DNA of 42,788 nucleotides from a virus, in IMG/VR virus record IMGVR_UViG_3300048447_000068, positions 1-42,788 of that record; one strand, written 5' to 3'. The position numbers and the translations under genes are program-made. Below, in pieces: positions 17,008 through 27,234 of this stretch. The notes under the pieces are model-generated. The model saw only the letters and a list, made by a program, of their open reading frames with translations. It searched no databases and was not told the DNA's origin. Every line of letters begins with the position of its first letter. Within the stretch, counting starts at the first letter, position 1.

Positions 17008-18822
17008 ATGGCTACAAAAATAGGATTTAAAGCACAGCCTTTAATAGACAGTGGAGGAGTAGACTGGTTAAGTGTAGGAAGAGATGTTGTAAAAACTTTA
17101 ACAGACCAAGAAAAAGCCAGGGAAGAAACAAGACAAAAAGGCGAGCAGGCTTATCGTGATGAAATAAAAAGACTAGGTTCTGTAGAGCTTGGCAAAGATG
17201 CTTTAGCTAATCAGTGGATTATGAACACTGTAGATTCTATAACCGGAACAGCTGGTATCGACCAAAAGCTTTGGAAGAGCGGAGCGTTAAGCACAAAAGA
17301 TTATTTGCGCAATAAAGCCAATAGAAAAAATGGAACGGATTTAGTTCTTCAGTCTTACAACACTTACAATAAAAATTATAATGAAGTAATGGATGGCATA
17401 GCTAATGGAACATTGGCTAAAGAAAAAATGTTGTTTCTAAGGGCTCAAGCAGAAAGTATGTTTGATTTTGAAAAAACAGGTGTTATTGTAAATCCCGAAA
17501 CTTCAGAGGTAAGTGTAGCAAAAAAGGATTTAGTAGATGGGGTATATGTGATGAGTGAAAACCCTAATGAATTTTTAAATGCGAGCGAACTTTTACAGGC
17601 TTCAAGCGCCTTGTATACAGCTTTTGATGCTGACAAAGCAGCTTCTGATTTAGCTAAAGACGTAGCTCAAACTGTTTTAAGAAATATGGGAGGTACTGAT
17701 ATTGAACAGGCGTATAAGGCTTTATACAACGCTCCCAAGGGAACACAAGAAAAATTAAACCAGGCAAGAAAAGACCAAATAAGAGCTATATTAAATAGCG
17801 AAGACGCAGGAGCTTTTTTAACAGACTATCTGAATGAAGGTTTTTCTTTTACAAAAGATTCAGATGAAGCTGCCACAAAAAATGGAGAGATGTCTAAAAT
17901 GATTTTGTTGAATCAAGATGGCTCTACTTCTTTGACAGAAGAACAGTTGAATTATGCAGTAGATAAATTCGATGGTATACTAGAAGCTTACTTGCCTAAG
18001 AAACAAAAAGCTCCATTACCTGAAAAAAAATCAGATAGAGAAAAGTTAAGAAGAGGTCAGGTTGAATCAGCTGTAGACAATATAGCAAAACTTTGGTATG
18101 GTACTACACAAGAAATAGATGCTGCATCAAAATTTTTAAAAGGTATTATCCCTAATCTTGTTGGTATTGATGTACAAGAAAACAAAGTAATTCTTACTAA
18201 AACAGATAAAGATGGTTCGGCAACTGGGGATAAAGGTTCAAGATATCCTGTAGAGTATGCACGAGAAGATTTTAATCTTTTTATAGAGTCTATATCAGGA
18301 GAGTTAGGAGGAAACGTAAGTGCTTCTGAAGCTGTTAATATAGCTACAAAAAGTTTACCAACAGGAAGAACGGCTAAGGGTGGAATAGGAACATTCCTAA
18401 TACCAGAAGCAGTAGGTCTTCCTGAAAAGTTTGGTAATTATATAGAAACCTATCTTACAGAGACTTTACCTTTATCAAAAGATGAAGAAGAAGCTAAATC
18501 ACAACTTGAAGGTTTATTAAAACCTTTTGGTAATTTTGAAATTGAAGAAGCTTACGCAGGTGATGATAGAGTTAAAATAACATATCCAACGGGGAAAACT
18601 ACCGCTCCTTTAGAATTAAAAGTTGATTTGAGTGATGCAGATGCTGTTCAGCAGATAAAAAACTTCTTGATTAATAATATTGCCTTTTTCCAAGAGGGAG
18701 TTGAAGTTCAAGAAAAAATGATAGATAAAGGTCCAGCAAAAACAAAAAGAACTATTTCTCAAATTATAAAAGAAGATGGGGTGACCCCAGCGGAGGCATT
18801 AAAAATATTTAAAGCACAGTAG
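17008..18822 (+). CDS. Internal virion (T7 gp15-like) protein, inferred
   Basis: A 604-residue, mostly helical, highly charged soluble protein with no transmembrane segment and no catalytic motif that I recognise. Regions include a helical N-terminus (WLSVGRDVVKTLTDQEKARE), a region with KGTQEKLNQARKDQIRAILN near residue 250, and a Lys/Glu-rich linker PKKQKAPLPEKKSDREKLRR (about 331-350). Its stop codon abuts the ATG of the 2356-residue protein, so the two are coupled. The order of small Ala-rich protein, this protein and giant protein suggests the middle ejection protein of a podovirus. Only position and composition support that. Confidence 0.55.
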   Translation: MATKIGFKAQPLIDSGGVDWLSVGRDVVKTLTDQEKAREETRQKGEQAYRDEIKRLGSVELGKDALANQWIMNTVDSITGTAGIDQKLWKSGALSTKDYLRNKANRKNGTDLVLQSYNTYNKNYNEVMDGIANGTLAKEKMLFLRAQAESMFDFEKTGVIVNPETSEVSVAKKDLVDGVYVMSENPNEFLNASELLQASSALYTAFDADKAASDLAKDVAQTVLRNMGGTDIEQAYKALYNAPKGTQEKLNQARKDQIRAILNSEDAGAFLTDYLNEGFSFTKDSDEAATKNGEMSKMILLNQDGSTSLTEEQLNYAVDKFDGILEAYLPKKQKAPLPEKKSDREKLRRGQVESAVDNIAKLWYGTTQEIDAASKFLKGIIPNLVGIDVQENKVILTKTDKDGSATGDKGSRYPVEYAREDFNLFIESISGELGGNVSASEAVNIATKSLPTGRTAKGGIGTFLIPEAVGLPEKFGNYIETYLTETLPLSKDEEEAKSQLEGLLKPFGNFEIEEAYAGDDRVKITYPTGKTTAPLELKVDLSDADAVQQIKNFLINNIAFFQEGVEVQEKMIDKGPAKTKRTISQIIKEDGVTPAEALKIFKAQ

Positions 18823-21800
18823 ATGTTTGAAATAGAAGAATTATTTGACCTGACAATAGAAGGGGCTTTTGAAAACCCTGAAGAATTTAGTGCTTTTGCT
18901 TCTCAAGTAACGCCTGAAGAATTATATTCTGTAATGATAGAAGGAGCTTTTGAAAGTCCTAAACAATTACAGGCATTTTTAAAAAAAAAAGAAGATATGG
19001 TTTCCATATCGGAAGATGGTTCATTGGTGCAACCTACAATTACTCAGCCAGCTGAAACAGAAGTTAGTGTCGTTGAAGACACTATTTCTGAAACAAAAGA
19101 TTCTACTGTTGAATTTGCAGACATAGAGCTTGAAAATCCAGAACTAAAAATGAATGTGCTAGACCTAGCACAACAATTGCCTACCTTAAATTATAATGAG
19201 TTAAATGAAGAAGGTCAACAGTATGTAACTGAAACCGCGTCTAAGTATGGTTTAACAGAAGACCAAATACTAGCTCAAGCAAAAACTAAAAAAGCAGCTA
19301 TAAATCAAGCTGGTATTACAGACTTTTTATATAACGCATACAAGAAAGGTGATGCTAGATTAGGAGAAGGTATATTAAGTATACCAACCGCGCTATATGA
19401 AACAGCAGCTTTAATATCTGACCCTATTAACAGAGCGCTCGGCAGAGAAGAAACCAACCTTGAAGCTTTTGAAGAGGCTATAGGAACAAGAAAAGCATTA
19501 GACGCTCTTATAGATGAACAAGAGTATCGTCAAAAACAAGCAGAAGTATTTAAAAAAGAAAGAAAGATTGAAGGCGGCATCGCTGAAAACTTTTTTCAAG
19601 ACGGGAATATATCTGATGGATTTTTATTGCTTGGAGAATCTATTGCTGAAAGTGCACCTGTAAGTGTAGGAATTATGGCTGCATCAGGTTCAGGTGTGGG
19701 GCTTATTCCGTTGGCGGCTGGAGCAACTACAGTTATGACAGGGCCAGAATTACGAGCCCAAAAAGAACAGTTCCCTGAACAAAGTGATTTTACTAATGTG
19801 ATGAAAGCTATTGGAATGGCTGGAGCAGAAATGGTATTTAGTACCATAAGTCAAGGTACATTAGGTAAAGTATATAGAGATATAATATTTAGACAAGGAG
19901 CAGAAGCAGGAAGAAAGACATTTAAAAAAGGTCTCATATCAATGTATGAAACTGCTATTAAGAAAACAGGTCCTATTGCAGCTGGACTAGGAGAAGGAAT
20001 AGAAGAGTCTGCTACACAAATAACTCAAAATCTTATAGACGGAAGACCTGCATATGAAGGTGTTCCAGATGCGTTCTTAGCTGGTGTTGGAAGTGGTGGT
20101 GTGTATGGCGCTCCTATAAGTGGAATAAAAGGTATTCAAGCCGTTAATAAAGGTATTGCAAAAAGAAAAATTGCTAAAAAAATAAAACCTACCGAGTTTA
20201 GTGATATAGCTCAAGTTTTCCAATCAGACCAAACAACAGACTTACAGCTTGATTTAGTTAATACTAAAAGAGCAGATGAGGTTTTGGTTTCAGATTTGAA
20301 ACGTAAAGTTGAAACAGGCGAACTCACGCAGGAGGAAGCTGATAAGATACAGCAAAACTTTTTTGATACAGCTACAGGAGATGTAAAGTTAAAACCACTT
20401 AACCTTACAACAGAACAACAAACAGAAGCGGTAGACCTATTAAAAAGAAAAAGAATTTTAGAAGCTGAGATTAAAGAAATAGATGATTCTAGTTTAAGTG
20501 TAAACAAACAAAAAGAATTAAATGACATTAATCAGCAGCTTATAGATATTGTTGAATCCAAAAAACCAGAAGAAGATGCCGTTCAAGAGCCAAGCCCAGA
20601 GGAGGTGGATGTACAAGAACAAGCCAGAGATGGCGAAGAGGTGGGAGTCGGAGACACCACCGGGGACATTACCACAGAGATTACACCCGAAGCAGTTGAA
20701 ACTACCAAAGTTCCAGAAGAAGAAGTTGCCGAGCTTACTGAGGAGCAGAAAGATGAGGTAAGTGATTTAGAATATTCACTTGGTTTAAAGCCACAGGAAA
20801 CTAAGCAGAAAAAAGAATCTCCTGTTGATATATTTTTTGGTGAAACAATAGAAGAAACAACAGAGTCTTTATCTGATAATCTTGTTGTAAATAAAAAAGA
20901 CGAGACGATAGATAAAACTCCAGAGCAAGTTAAAAGAATTAATTCTGTAACTAAGATAGCTACCACAGCTGCAAAAGCAATATCTAAAATATTACCAAAC
21001 ACTAGAATTGTATTGCACGATTCTACTACAGAGTTCCAACAATATGTTACAACTCCAGAAGCAGAAGCAGAGTTCAATCCAGCTGACAATGTAATTCATG
21101 TAGACCTTTCTAAAGCTACTGATATAACTGTGCCTCATGAAATATTTCATGCGGTCTTTTTAAGCAAAGTCAAAACAGATAATAAAGCTACAAGACAAGC
21201 AGATTTACTTGTAAAAAAATTACAAGCAGCGGACTTACCAATCGAAGTAAAAGAAAGATTAGATTCTTTTGTAGAAAGATATACAGACTCTCCAAGCACG
21301 CAAAATGAAGAGAAGCTTGCAGAGCTTATGGGTATACTAGCGGAAGACTACAGCAAGGTAAATGATGTTGAGCAAAACATGATTAGAAACTTCTTGAAGC
21401 AGTTGGCTAGATTGTTAGGGCTTAGACAGCTTGAGAATACTATAAATACAGACAATGAAGTTTTAAATCTTTTAAATACTTTGGCTGAACGGGTTGTAAC
21501 TGGGGAAGAAATAACCGAGACAGACATTGAGATACTAGAAGAAACATCATTAGATACGGAACAAGAGCAGGGTAGTGGCGGACAGGTTGGAACTTTTGAT
21601 ATTACTCCAGGGCCTAGACAAAGAAAAGCACCTGGCATTGAAACAGACACTAGGGGGTATGCCTCTTTAATACAAGAAGTAGATTTAAAAGATTTTCAAG
21701 GACAGAGCTTTGTAACTAATATGTATGACTTTACAAGTGCAGGTCCAACAGAGATAGCTCCAGGGATTATTTTACAATTAGATGGAGGTAAAAGTTACGT

Positions 21801-24800
21801 TCCAATGATGATGGAGCGACAAGGATTAAAACTGGGAGACAAATCAAATCTTGCTGCATTTAATTCTAAAGAGAATGCAGAATCTTTTGCAAGAAATGCG
21901 CAAGGGTCAGGCTCTAGTTTGTTTGCGCCTCATGTAGGAACTAAAGAAGGGTCTTGGCAATTTCAACAAAATCTATTAGAGCAATTAACAGACGCAGCTT
22001 TAAATAACAACATTCTTACAAATAAAGAATTAATAAACACTTTTAACGAAGGTTTAAAAAGTAAAGACGGCATAAAAGCTTTTAATATTTTTAAGAAAAA
22101 ATTAGGTAAGGATATAAAAAATCTAAATTCTTTTATTGATAATCCTACAAGCTTAATCGAGCTTCTTGATATCAACAATAATTACTCTCCTGATTTAAGA
22201 AAGATATTGAATGATAAATTGTCCGCTAATAAAAAATATCAAGAGCGTATAGGTGTAAAAAATAAACTAGATTTTGTAAGTAAATTTGAAGACCCTTTGA
22301 ATAAAGGTAGTCAAGGAGGTGATTTAGTTGGTCTAATAGAGTTTGATAACAATACGTTTGAAATATCTAAACCTAAAAAAGGAGATGTAGACTATCATCC
22401 ATCCTTTGCTTATACCATAAAAGCAAATATAAATGGTATTTACCAGCCTACTGACTTTTATCAATCAAATGATGCTACAGAAACCTATGCTAAATACAAC
22501 AAAAAAGGAAAGACCGTATCTGAAAAAGCAAAGGTAGGAGAGAAAAAATTTAGAACATCCAACGTAAGTAGCAGTGCAGGAGCTATTCCTAAAGTAGGAA
22601 CGGTTACACCTAGACAAAGACTAGCTCCAATAGAAGGAGATGCTATAACAATCGAAGGTGTAGTAGAGCAAGGAAGAGCACAAGGTTTTTCTGATACAGC
22701 TATCAAAGCAGTATTAATAGGGCGTGGCTTCAAAGCCTCTGATATTAATACAGCGTTGGAGGAAGCGCTGAGAAAAGGAGAAACATTACCCGCAGTATTT
22801 AGAACAATACCAGACGGGTTAAAGTTTTTTAGAAGTCTACGCTCCAAAATCAACAGGTTTAAAAATACACCTAATAGAAAAACAAAAGAGAAGCCTAGTA
22901 ATGCAGAAGTCAGACAAAGAGCTTTAGAGATTCTTAAAAATACGGATGTATATAAAGGATTACCTGAGAGCCAACAGAATGAATTGGTTTTAGCTATAGA
23001 TAAATTTGTAGGGACTACGGCTAATAGAACAATACAGCGTGAAATAACTCGTATTAAGAACGCAGTAAGAGGATTTAAAAAAGGTGTTAGAGATTTAAGA
23101 GCGGCTCAGATTGAGCTTAAAAACTTTATTCGTAACGCAATGCCTAAGTCTCAAGGCTATTCTGATACAGATATAGCAAATGCAATAGCCATAGTAACTG
23201 GTATCAAATCAGTAAATGATTTGCCTGCCGCTGTAGAAAAAGTTTTAAAGAAAGTTGATGCGCAGCGCGAGCGTATAAGAAAGCGTACAATCAAAGACAT
23301 TGTTACCTTTATAAATAAAAAGGCTAAGGTTCGTAAAACAAGAAGCAACAAGTCAAGAAGCGCTGGACTCGATGCACAAGGGCAACAGTTCTTTAAAAAT
23401 GCTCAAAAAATATTAAAAGCTCTAACTTCTGAAAATCCTACAGAAGCTATACAAACAATAGAAAATACATTAGACCAAGACCTTATTAATGAAGCCACAC
23501 AAAAAGAGTTAAGAGGAGAAAAACTTACATCTAAAGAATCTAATTTGCTTGATTTAGCTTTGGCTTATGATATGTTTGGTGATTTAAACCAGGTCTCGCT
23601 AGAAGATGCACAGGCATTATTAGAAGAGTTGAAACAAGCTAGAGCTGAATCAATTCAGAGATTAAATGAAAAGCGAGCGACTGAATCTCAAAGAATCCAG
23701 AAGCTAAAAGATGAAGGTAAAGAACAGATTGAAACTGAACAAAGCTTCATGTTTGAAACGGATGAGAAAGGAAATAAAGTTTTAAAAGATTTAGAGCAAG
23801 ATAGAAAAGTTTTATGGGATAATTTCAACAAGAATAAAACTTGGGAGGGATTAAGAAAGGTTTTAAAGACATATGACTTTACAAATGTACCAGGTATAAC
23901 AGATTATTTTAGAAAAAGATTAGCTCATTTAGGGTCTCTTGTTAAAATACTAGATAATTATACTGACGGTTTTTTTACTAAAAATATTTATGACCGATTA
24001 AATATAATGAGTGAAAACTCATTAAGGGGTTACTATACACAACAAGATATATTAGACGGATTAGCTAATTCTATAGAGGGTATTGATGGTGGATACAGAC
24101 AGATAAATGAGATATTGTTTGGTGGTGCAAAACAATTAACAGTAAAAGGTAAGCAAAGAATATATTCTCCTAATGAGCTTCTTCGTATCTATGCATTGAG
24201 CCTTAATGAAGTTCAAAGAAATAAGCTTATAAAACAAGGGTTTACTGAATCAGTTCTTTCTGAGATTGAATCAGAGCTAGGCCCTGAGTTAGTTGAGTTT
24301 GCAAATAAAGTGGTTGATTATCTGAGTACAGATTACTTTGAAGGTGTTAACGATGTATTCTCTGAAGTTAATGATGTAAATCTTGGATATGTAGAAAACT
24401 ATTTTCCCACTAAGACTAGGTCTGATGCTGCTACTGATGCAGATTTAATTGCTAATGGAGATTTTAGCGCTGTGTTTACAGCAGAAAATTCACCTGCACT
24501 AAGAGAAAGAACAGATGTAACTGGAGAGGTTGAGGTAGATAAAGGAGATACATTTACTTCTGTATTGAACAATCATATTCAGCAGATGGAAAGATTCAAA
24601 GCTTATGCTCAAGGGGTAAAAGATATGAATGCGATATTCAATACTCCAAGTATAAAAGCTTTGATGGAAACAACACAGACAAAAGATTTAATAAGACAAG
24701 CAATTCTATTTGATGTAAATCCTAATTATGGATTAGAAGGACTTAAAACTACATTTATTTCAACACTGTTGTCTAAGTATACTTCCTTTGCTTTATCATT

Positions 24801-25893
24801 TAAATTAGTACAGATACCAAAGCAAGCGTCTTCATTTATAAATGCTTATTCTGAATATCAATTTAGACCAGGGGAGAATACTCCTGTATTAGACTTTTTA
24901 GGTTTCATGGTTGATTTTGCAAAAGTAATCTCAAAACTTCCATCTGAAATTAAAAAGGCACAAGATATATCAGCAACATTTAAAAGTCGTTTAGAACAAG
25001 GATTAGCTGGAGATGTTTATGGATTGGAAACAGGTTTAATGAGACTTCTCCCAAAAACATCTAAAAAAATATCTAAGACACAACAAGCCTTTAGAACAGG
25101 AGCAGCTGCTCCAACAGTTCTTGGAGACATCATAGGTGTTATGGGTTATATGGCTAACTATAACAGGAATATAGCTAATGGAATGAGCAAACAAGAAGCC
25201 TTAAAAGCTTTTAATGATTACAATGCCACTCAGCAAAGTAGAAGAAGCTCTGATAAGATACCTCTTCAAAGGTCAAATAATGAACTTACTAGAGCGTTTA
25301 CGATGTTTGGAAGCACATTGTTTTTACAAATAAATAAAACAACTACATCGCTTACTTCAATAATGAAAGGTAAAGCAACTACAAAGCAAGTTAGGGACTT
25401 TGCTTTGAACTTAGGAATAGCAAATGCTTTGTTTGTGCTTACAGCTAACCTCGCTAAATTAATACAAGGTGATGATGAAGACAGAGAAGAGGTAATGTGG
25501 AAGATGGGTGAAGCTCTTATTGGTTTGAATCTTTTATATCAAGTTCCTTTAATAGGTGGATTTGCTGAATCTGCTGTTAATGGTATCAAGAAAGATGTTT
25601 TTGAATTACCATTCGCTCAAAGAATGCGCTCAAATAATGATGTTGTAAATCCTTTTAACAGTATATATTTTAAAGTAACTAGATTCTACAAAGAAGGAAA
25701 TTGGGCTACGGCTTTTGTGCCAATTATTGAACTTGGAATAGGAGCGCAACTTGACCCTGTTGTAGGTCTTTATAATTACTTCAAAGACTTAGACTTTGAT
25801 GAAGGAGAAATGTATGATATCCTTGGTATTAGTAAATCATACAGGCCGAGGGAAAAGAAACCAGCTAAAAAACCTAAGCTAACAATAGATTAA
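18823..25893 (+). CDS. Giant polyvalent internal virion protein with zincin motif
   Basis: A 2356-residue protein. The N-terminus repeats a unit (TIEGAFENPEEFSAF at 10-24 and MIEGAFESPKQLQAF at 37-51), followed by an acidic linker. Hydrophobic Gly/Ala-rich segments around residues 275-310 and 380-430 may enter membranes. HEIFH at 772-776 with LAELMG about 55 residues later fits a zinc metallopeptidase (zincin) active site. A domain of about 330 residues is bracketed by PRQRKAP and PRQRLAP near residues 933 and 1265. Long coiled-coil regions follow (about 1480-1650), then a helical C-terminus with FALNLGIANALFVLTANLAK. The whole resembles polyvalent and T7 gp16-like proteins that are injected with DNA and carry several enzymatic domains. 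No RNA polymerase DxDxD motif was found. Confidence 0.65.
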   Translation: MFEIEELFDLTIEGAFENPEEFSAFASQVTPEELYSVMIEGAFESPKQLQAFLKKKEDMVSISEDGSLVQPTITQPAETEVSVVEDTISETKDSTVEFADIELENPELKMNVLDLAQQLPTLNYNELNEEGQQYVTETASKYGLTEDQILAQAKTKKAAINQAGITDFLYNAYKKGDARLGEGILSIPTALYETAALISDPINRALGREETNLEAFEEAIGTRKALDALIDEQEYRQKQAEVFKKERKIEGGIAENFFQDGNISDGFLLLGESIAESAPVSVGIMAASGSGVGLIPLAAGATTVMTGPELRAQKEQFPEQSDFTNVMKAIGMAGAEMVFSTISQGTLGKVYRDIIFRQGAEAGRKTFKKGLISMYETAIKKTGPIAAGLGEGIEESATQITQNLIDGRPAYEGVPDAFLAGVGSGGVYGAPISGIKGIQAVNKGIAKRKIAKKIKPTEFSDIAQVFQSDQTTDLQLDLVNTKRADEVLVSDLKRKVETGELTQEEADKIQQNFFDTATGDVKLKPLNLTTEQQTEAVDLLKRKRILEAEIKEIDDSSLSVNKQKELNDINQQLIDIVESKKPEEDAVQEPSPEEVDVQEQARDGEEVGVGDTTGDITTEITPEAVETTKVPEEEVAELTEEQKDEVSDLEYSLGLKPQETKQKKESPVDIFFGETIEETTESLSDNLVVNKKDETIDKTPEQVKRINSVTKIATTAAKAISKILPNTRIVLHDSTTEFQQYVTTPEAEAEFNPADNVIHVDLSKATDITVPHEIFHAVFLSKVKTDNKATRQADLLVKKLQAADLPIEVKERLDSFVERYTDSPSTQNEEKLAELMGILAEDYSKVNDVEQNMIRNFLKQLARLLGLRQLENTINTDNEVLNLLNTLAERVVTGEEITETDIEILEETSLDTEQEQGSGGQVGTFDITPGPRQRKAPGIETDTRGYASLIQEVDLKDFQGQSFVTNMYDFTSAGPTEIAPGIILQLDGGKSYVPMMMERQGLKLGDKSNLAAFNSKENAESFARNAQGSGSSLFAPHVGTKEGSWQFQQNLLEQLTDAALNNNILTNKELINTFNEGLKSKDGIKAFNIFKKKLGKDIKNLNSFIDNPTSLIELLDINNNYSPDLRKILNDKLSANKKYQERIGVKNKLDFVSKFEDPLNKGSQGGDLVGLIEFDNNTFEISKPKKGDVDYHPSFAYTIKANINGIYQPTDFYQSNDATETYAKYNKKGKTVSEKAKVGEKKFRTSNVSSSAGAIPKVGTVTPRQRLAPIEGDAITIEGVVEQGRAQGFSDTAIKAVLIGRGFKASDINTALEEALRKGETLPAVFRTIPDGLKFFRSLRSKINRFKNTPNRKTKEKPSNAEVRQRALEILKNTDVYKGLPESQQNELVLAIDKFVGTTANRTIQREITRIKNAVRGFKKGVRDLRAAQIELKNFIRNAMPKSQGYSDTDIANAIAIVTGIKSVNDLPAAVEKVLKKVDAQRERIRKRTIKDIVTFINKKAKVRKTRSNKSRSAGLDAQGQQFFKNAQKILKALTSENPTEAIQTIENTLDQDLINEATQKELRGEKLTSKESNLLDLALAYDMFGDLNQVSLEDAQALLEELKQARAESIQRLNEKRATESQRIQKLKDEGKEQIETEQSFMFETDEKGNKVLKDLEQDRKVLWDNFNKNKTWEGLRKVLKTYDFTNVPGITDYFRKRLAHLGSLVKILDNYTDGFFTKNIYDRLNIMSENSLRGYYTQQDILDGLANSIEGIDGGYRQINEILFGGAKQLTVKGKQRIYSPNELLRIYALSLNEVQRNKLIKQGFTESVLSEIESELGPELVEFANKVVDYLSTDYFEGVNDVFSEVNDVNLGYVENYFPTKTRSDAATDADLIANGDFSAVFTAENSPALRERTDVTGEVEVDKGDTFTSVLNNHIQQMERFKAYAQGVKDMNAIFNTPSIKALMETTQTKDLIRQAILFDVNPNYGLEGLKTTFISTLLSKYTSFALSFKLVQIPKQASSFINAYSEYQFRPGENTPVLDFLGFMVDFAKVISKLPSEIKKAQDISATFKSRLEQGLAGDVYGLETGLMRLLPKTSKKISKTQQAFRTGAAAPTVLGDIIGVMGYMANYNRNIANGMSKQEALKAFNDYNATQQSRRSSDKIPLQRSNNELTRAFTMFGSTLFLQINKTTTSLTSIMKGKATTKQVRDFALNLGIANALFVLTANLAKLIQGDDEDREEVMWKMGEALIGLNLLYQVPLIGGFAESAVNGIKKDVFELPFAQRMRSNNDVVNPFNSIYFKVTRFYKEGNWATAFVPIIELGIGAQLDPVVGLYNYFKDLDFDEGEMYDILGISKSYRPREKKPAKKPKLTID

Positions 25894-25907
25894 AAAATAA
25901 TCTCATA

Positions 25908-25939
25908 TAATAAGTAACACAGTACTGTGTTTATTATTA
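25908..25939. terminator. Bidirectional hairpin between convergent blocks
   Basis: The perfect 16-bp palindrome AACACAGTACTGTGTT (25916-25931) is flanked by TAATAA on the left and TTATTATTA on the right, so the stem can extend. It sits between the stop codons of the converging giant virion gene (25893) and the - strand gene at 25960. The flanks are A/T-rich rather than pure T runs, so efficiency is uncertain. Confidence 0.6.
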
Positions 25940-25959
25940 TAGCTATAGTAAAGTTTATT

Positions 25960-26340
25960 TTAGGGTTTAACATACTTGAATAGTTTTTTGTTCTCAAAGG
26001 ACAGCATAAGCTCCCCCTCATCTGACCAACTAGCTCTACCAACTAATCCCTCTATGGGAAGATAGTATATCCCATCTATACAAGACCATATCATTACAGC
26101 GTGTAGACGCTTGTCGCGTAGCTTTATAATCTTACGAGCTTGAACCATGAGCGGGAATGAATCTTTCATCTCTGTATCCAACACACTTACTTCTGCGTAT
26201 CCAATGGTAGATTTGTTTTCTCCTATGATTCTGAAGTCTACATCATCTGGACTAAGCTTCTTGTAGCTACCCCCTATCCTTCTAAGGTATAGCTCTACAG
26301 CTTTTTTTTCTTTACTTATGTCTTGGTCTTGTTCAAACAT
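25960..26340 (-). CDS. Hypothetical protein, possible nuclease-like fold
   Basis: A 126-residue protein, the last gene of the - strand block. It reads as one compact alpha/beta domain. PDDVDFRIIGENKSTIGYAEVSV (about 31-53) has the D...E spacing of PD-(D/E)XK folds, but a catalytic Lys is not evident. Basic residues cluster in VQARKIIKLRDKRLH. Its ATG overlaps the stop of the metallophosphoesterase gene (TAATG), so the two are translated together. I do not recognise the family; the nuclease idea is weak. Confidence 0.55.
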   Translation of the reverse strand: MFEQDQDISKEKKAVELYLRRIGGSYKKLSPDDVDFRIIGENKSTIGYAEVSVLDTEMKDSFPLMVQARKIIKLRDKRLHAVMIWSCIDGIYYLPIEGLVGRASWSDEGELMLSFENKKLFKYVKP

Positions 26341-27056
26341 TATAGTTCCATCAAACAGTTAATAGCTGTGTGTCCTCCCAGGACAACACCACACCCTATA
26401 GCTTGCTTCTTGAAATGCTTTGCATATGCCGCAGCATAGGAGCTGCCATCAATACCACAACCTACTTGCATACCAAAGATACGGAAGTTTCTTCCAACCA
26501 TCCACTCGGTATACGCTTGAGTATGTATATGTCCTTGTACTGTGGACATCATATCGTTCTTGGCTTTTGTGCGAGCGGTCCCGCCTTCGCCGTGAATGTA
26601 TTGTACATTATCGTATACGATACGCTCGACCCAGTTCCAGTTAGTTCCCAGTACCTCGTTGTATGATTTAATCCACGCGCTCGGGATGTCTGATGTCTGA
26701 GCCTTACGCATACACATTCTGTCGTGATTTCCAATTATTACATCAGCCACTGGGAAAGCTTCCTTCCACTCTCTTACTGTATCTATGGCGTGGTGTAATT
26801 CATCTGCTCCTCCTAGACCATCGCTCGATGTCTCATGGTAGCTCGTGTAGTGATTATCAATTATATCCCCAATAAATACTACTTGATTACATAAGTGCTT
26901 TGCGTAGGTTTCCTTACAGAAGTTTAAGTATCCTTCTAGCTCGAACGGAGCGTGTATGTCTCCGACTACAAGTATTCGTCTTTCGTTTGTGGTAAGGTTG
27001 TCGTAGGCAATCTTCTTATCTCCGCTGAGCCTAGGCCTGAAGTCTTTATAACTCAT
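26340..27056 (-). CDS. Calcineurin-like metallophosphoesterase
   Basis: A 238-residue protein with the full metallophosphoesterase signature: GDIH (32-35), GDIIDNH (63-69), GNHD (109-112), and later HGEGG and GHIH. These bind two metal ions and hydrolyse phosphomono- or diesters. Its size and single domain fit phage protein-phosphatase-type or small nuclease-type enzymes; the substrate cannot be told. An extension of about 45 residues follows the last His motif (GMQVGCGIDGSSYAAAYAKH). It is in a run of overlapping small genes with nucleases and a DnaA-like protein, so a role in DNA or nucleotide metabolism, or in host control, is plausible. Confidence 0.9.
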   Translation of the reverse strand: MSYKDFRPRLSGDKKIAYDNLTTNERRILVVGDIHAPFELEGYLNFCKETYAKHLCNQVVFIGDIIDNHYTSYHETSSDGLGGADELHHAIDTVREWKEAFPVADVIIGNHDRMCMRKAQTSDIPSAWIKSYNEVLGTNWNWVERIVYDNVQYIHGEGGTARTKAKNDMMSTVQGHIHTQAYTEWMVGRNFRIFGMQVGCGIDGSSYAAAYAKHFKKQAIGCGVVLGGHTAINCLMEL

Positions 27057-27228
27057 CTTGTACTGATTCTAAAATTAGTTTTAGTTGTTTTATCAGCGCT
27101 TGAACCTCTTCTTTTAGAGAGTCAAATTCTTTATCCACTAAGCTTTCGTAGATGTTGTTGGAGGATGTGTGTACATCATCCATAATAAAGTTAATATTCT
27201 GGATACGTTTATCCTCCAGAGATTTCAT
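27046..27228 (-). CDS. Small coiled-coil protein
   Basis: 60 residues, highly charged and helical; the second half is a heptad-like coil (FDSLKEEVQALIKQLKLILESVQDEL). It overlaps the metallophosphoesterase start by 11 bases and follows the next upstream gene by 6 bases, consistent with coupling. No known family. Confidence 0.5.
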   Translation of the reverse strand: MKSLEDKRIQNINFIMDDVHTSSNNIYESLVDKEFDSLKEEVQALIKQLKLILESVQDEL

Positions 27229-27234
27229 ACGCTA

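Noticed and set aside
20549-21089. ORFs on both strands inside the giant gene
   Set aside because: Low-complexity shadows of the acidic linker; the 2356-residue frame is uninterrupted.
18823-25893. crAss-like giant RNA polymerase
   Set aside because: No DxDxD or other RNA polymerase motif; an HEIFH motif and membrane-prone helices are present instead.
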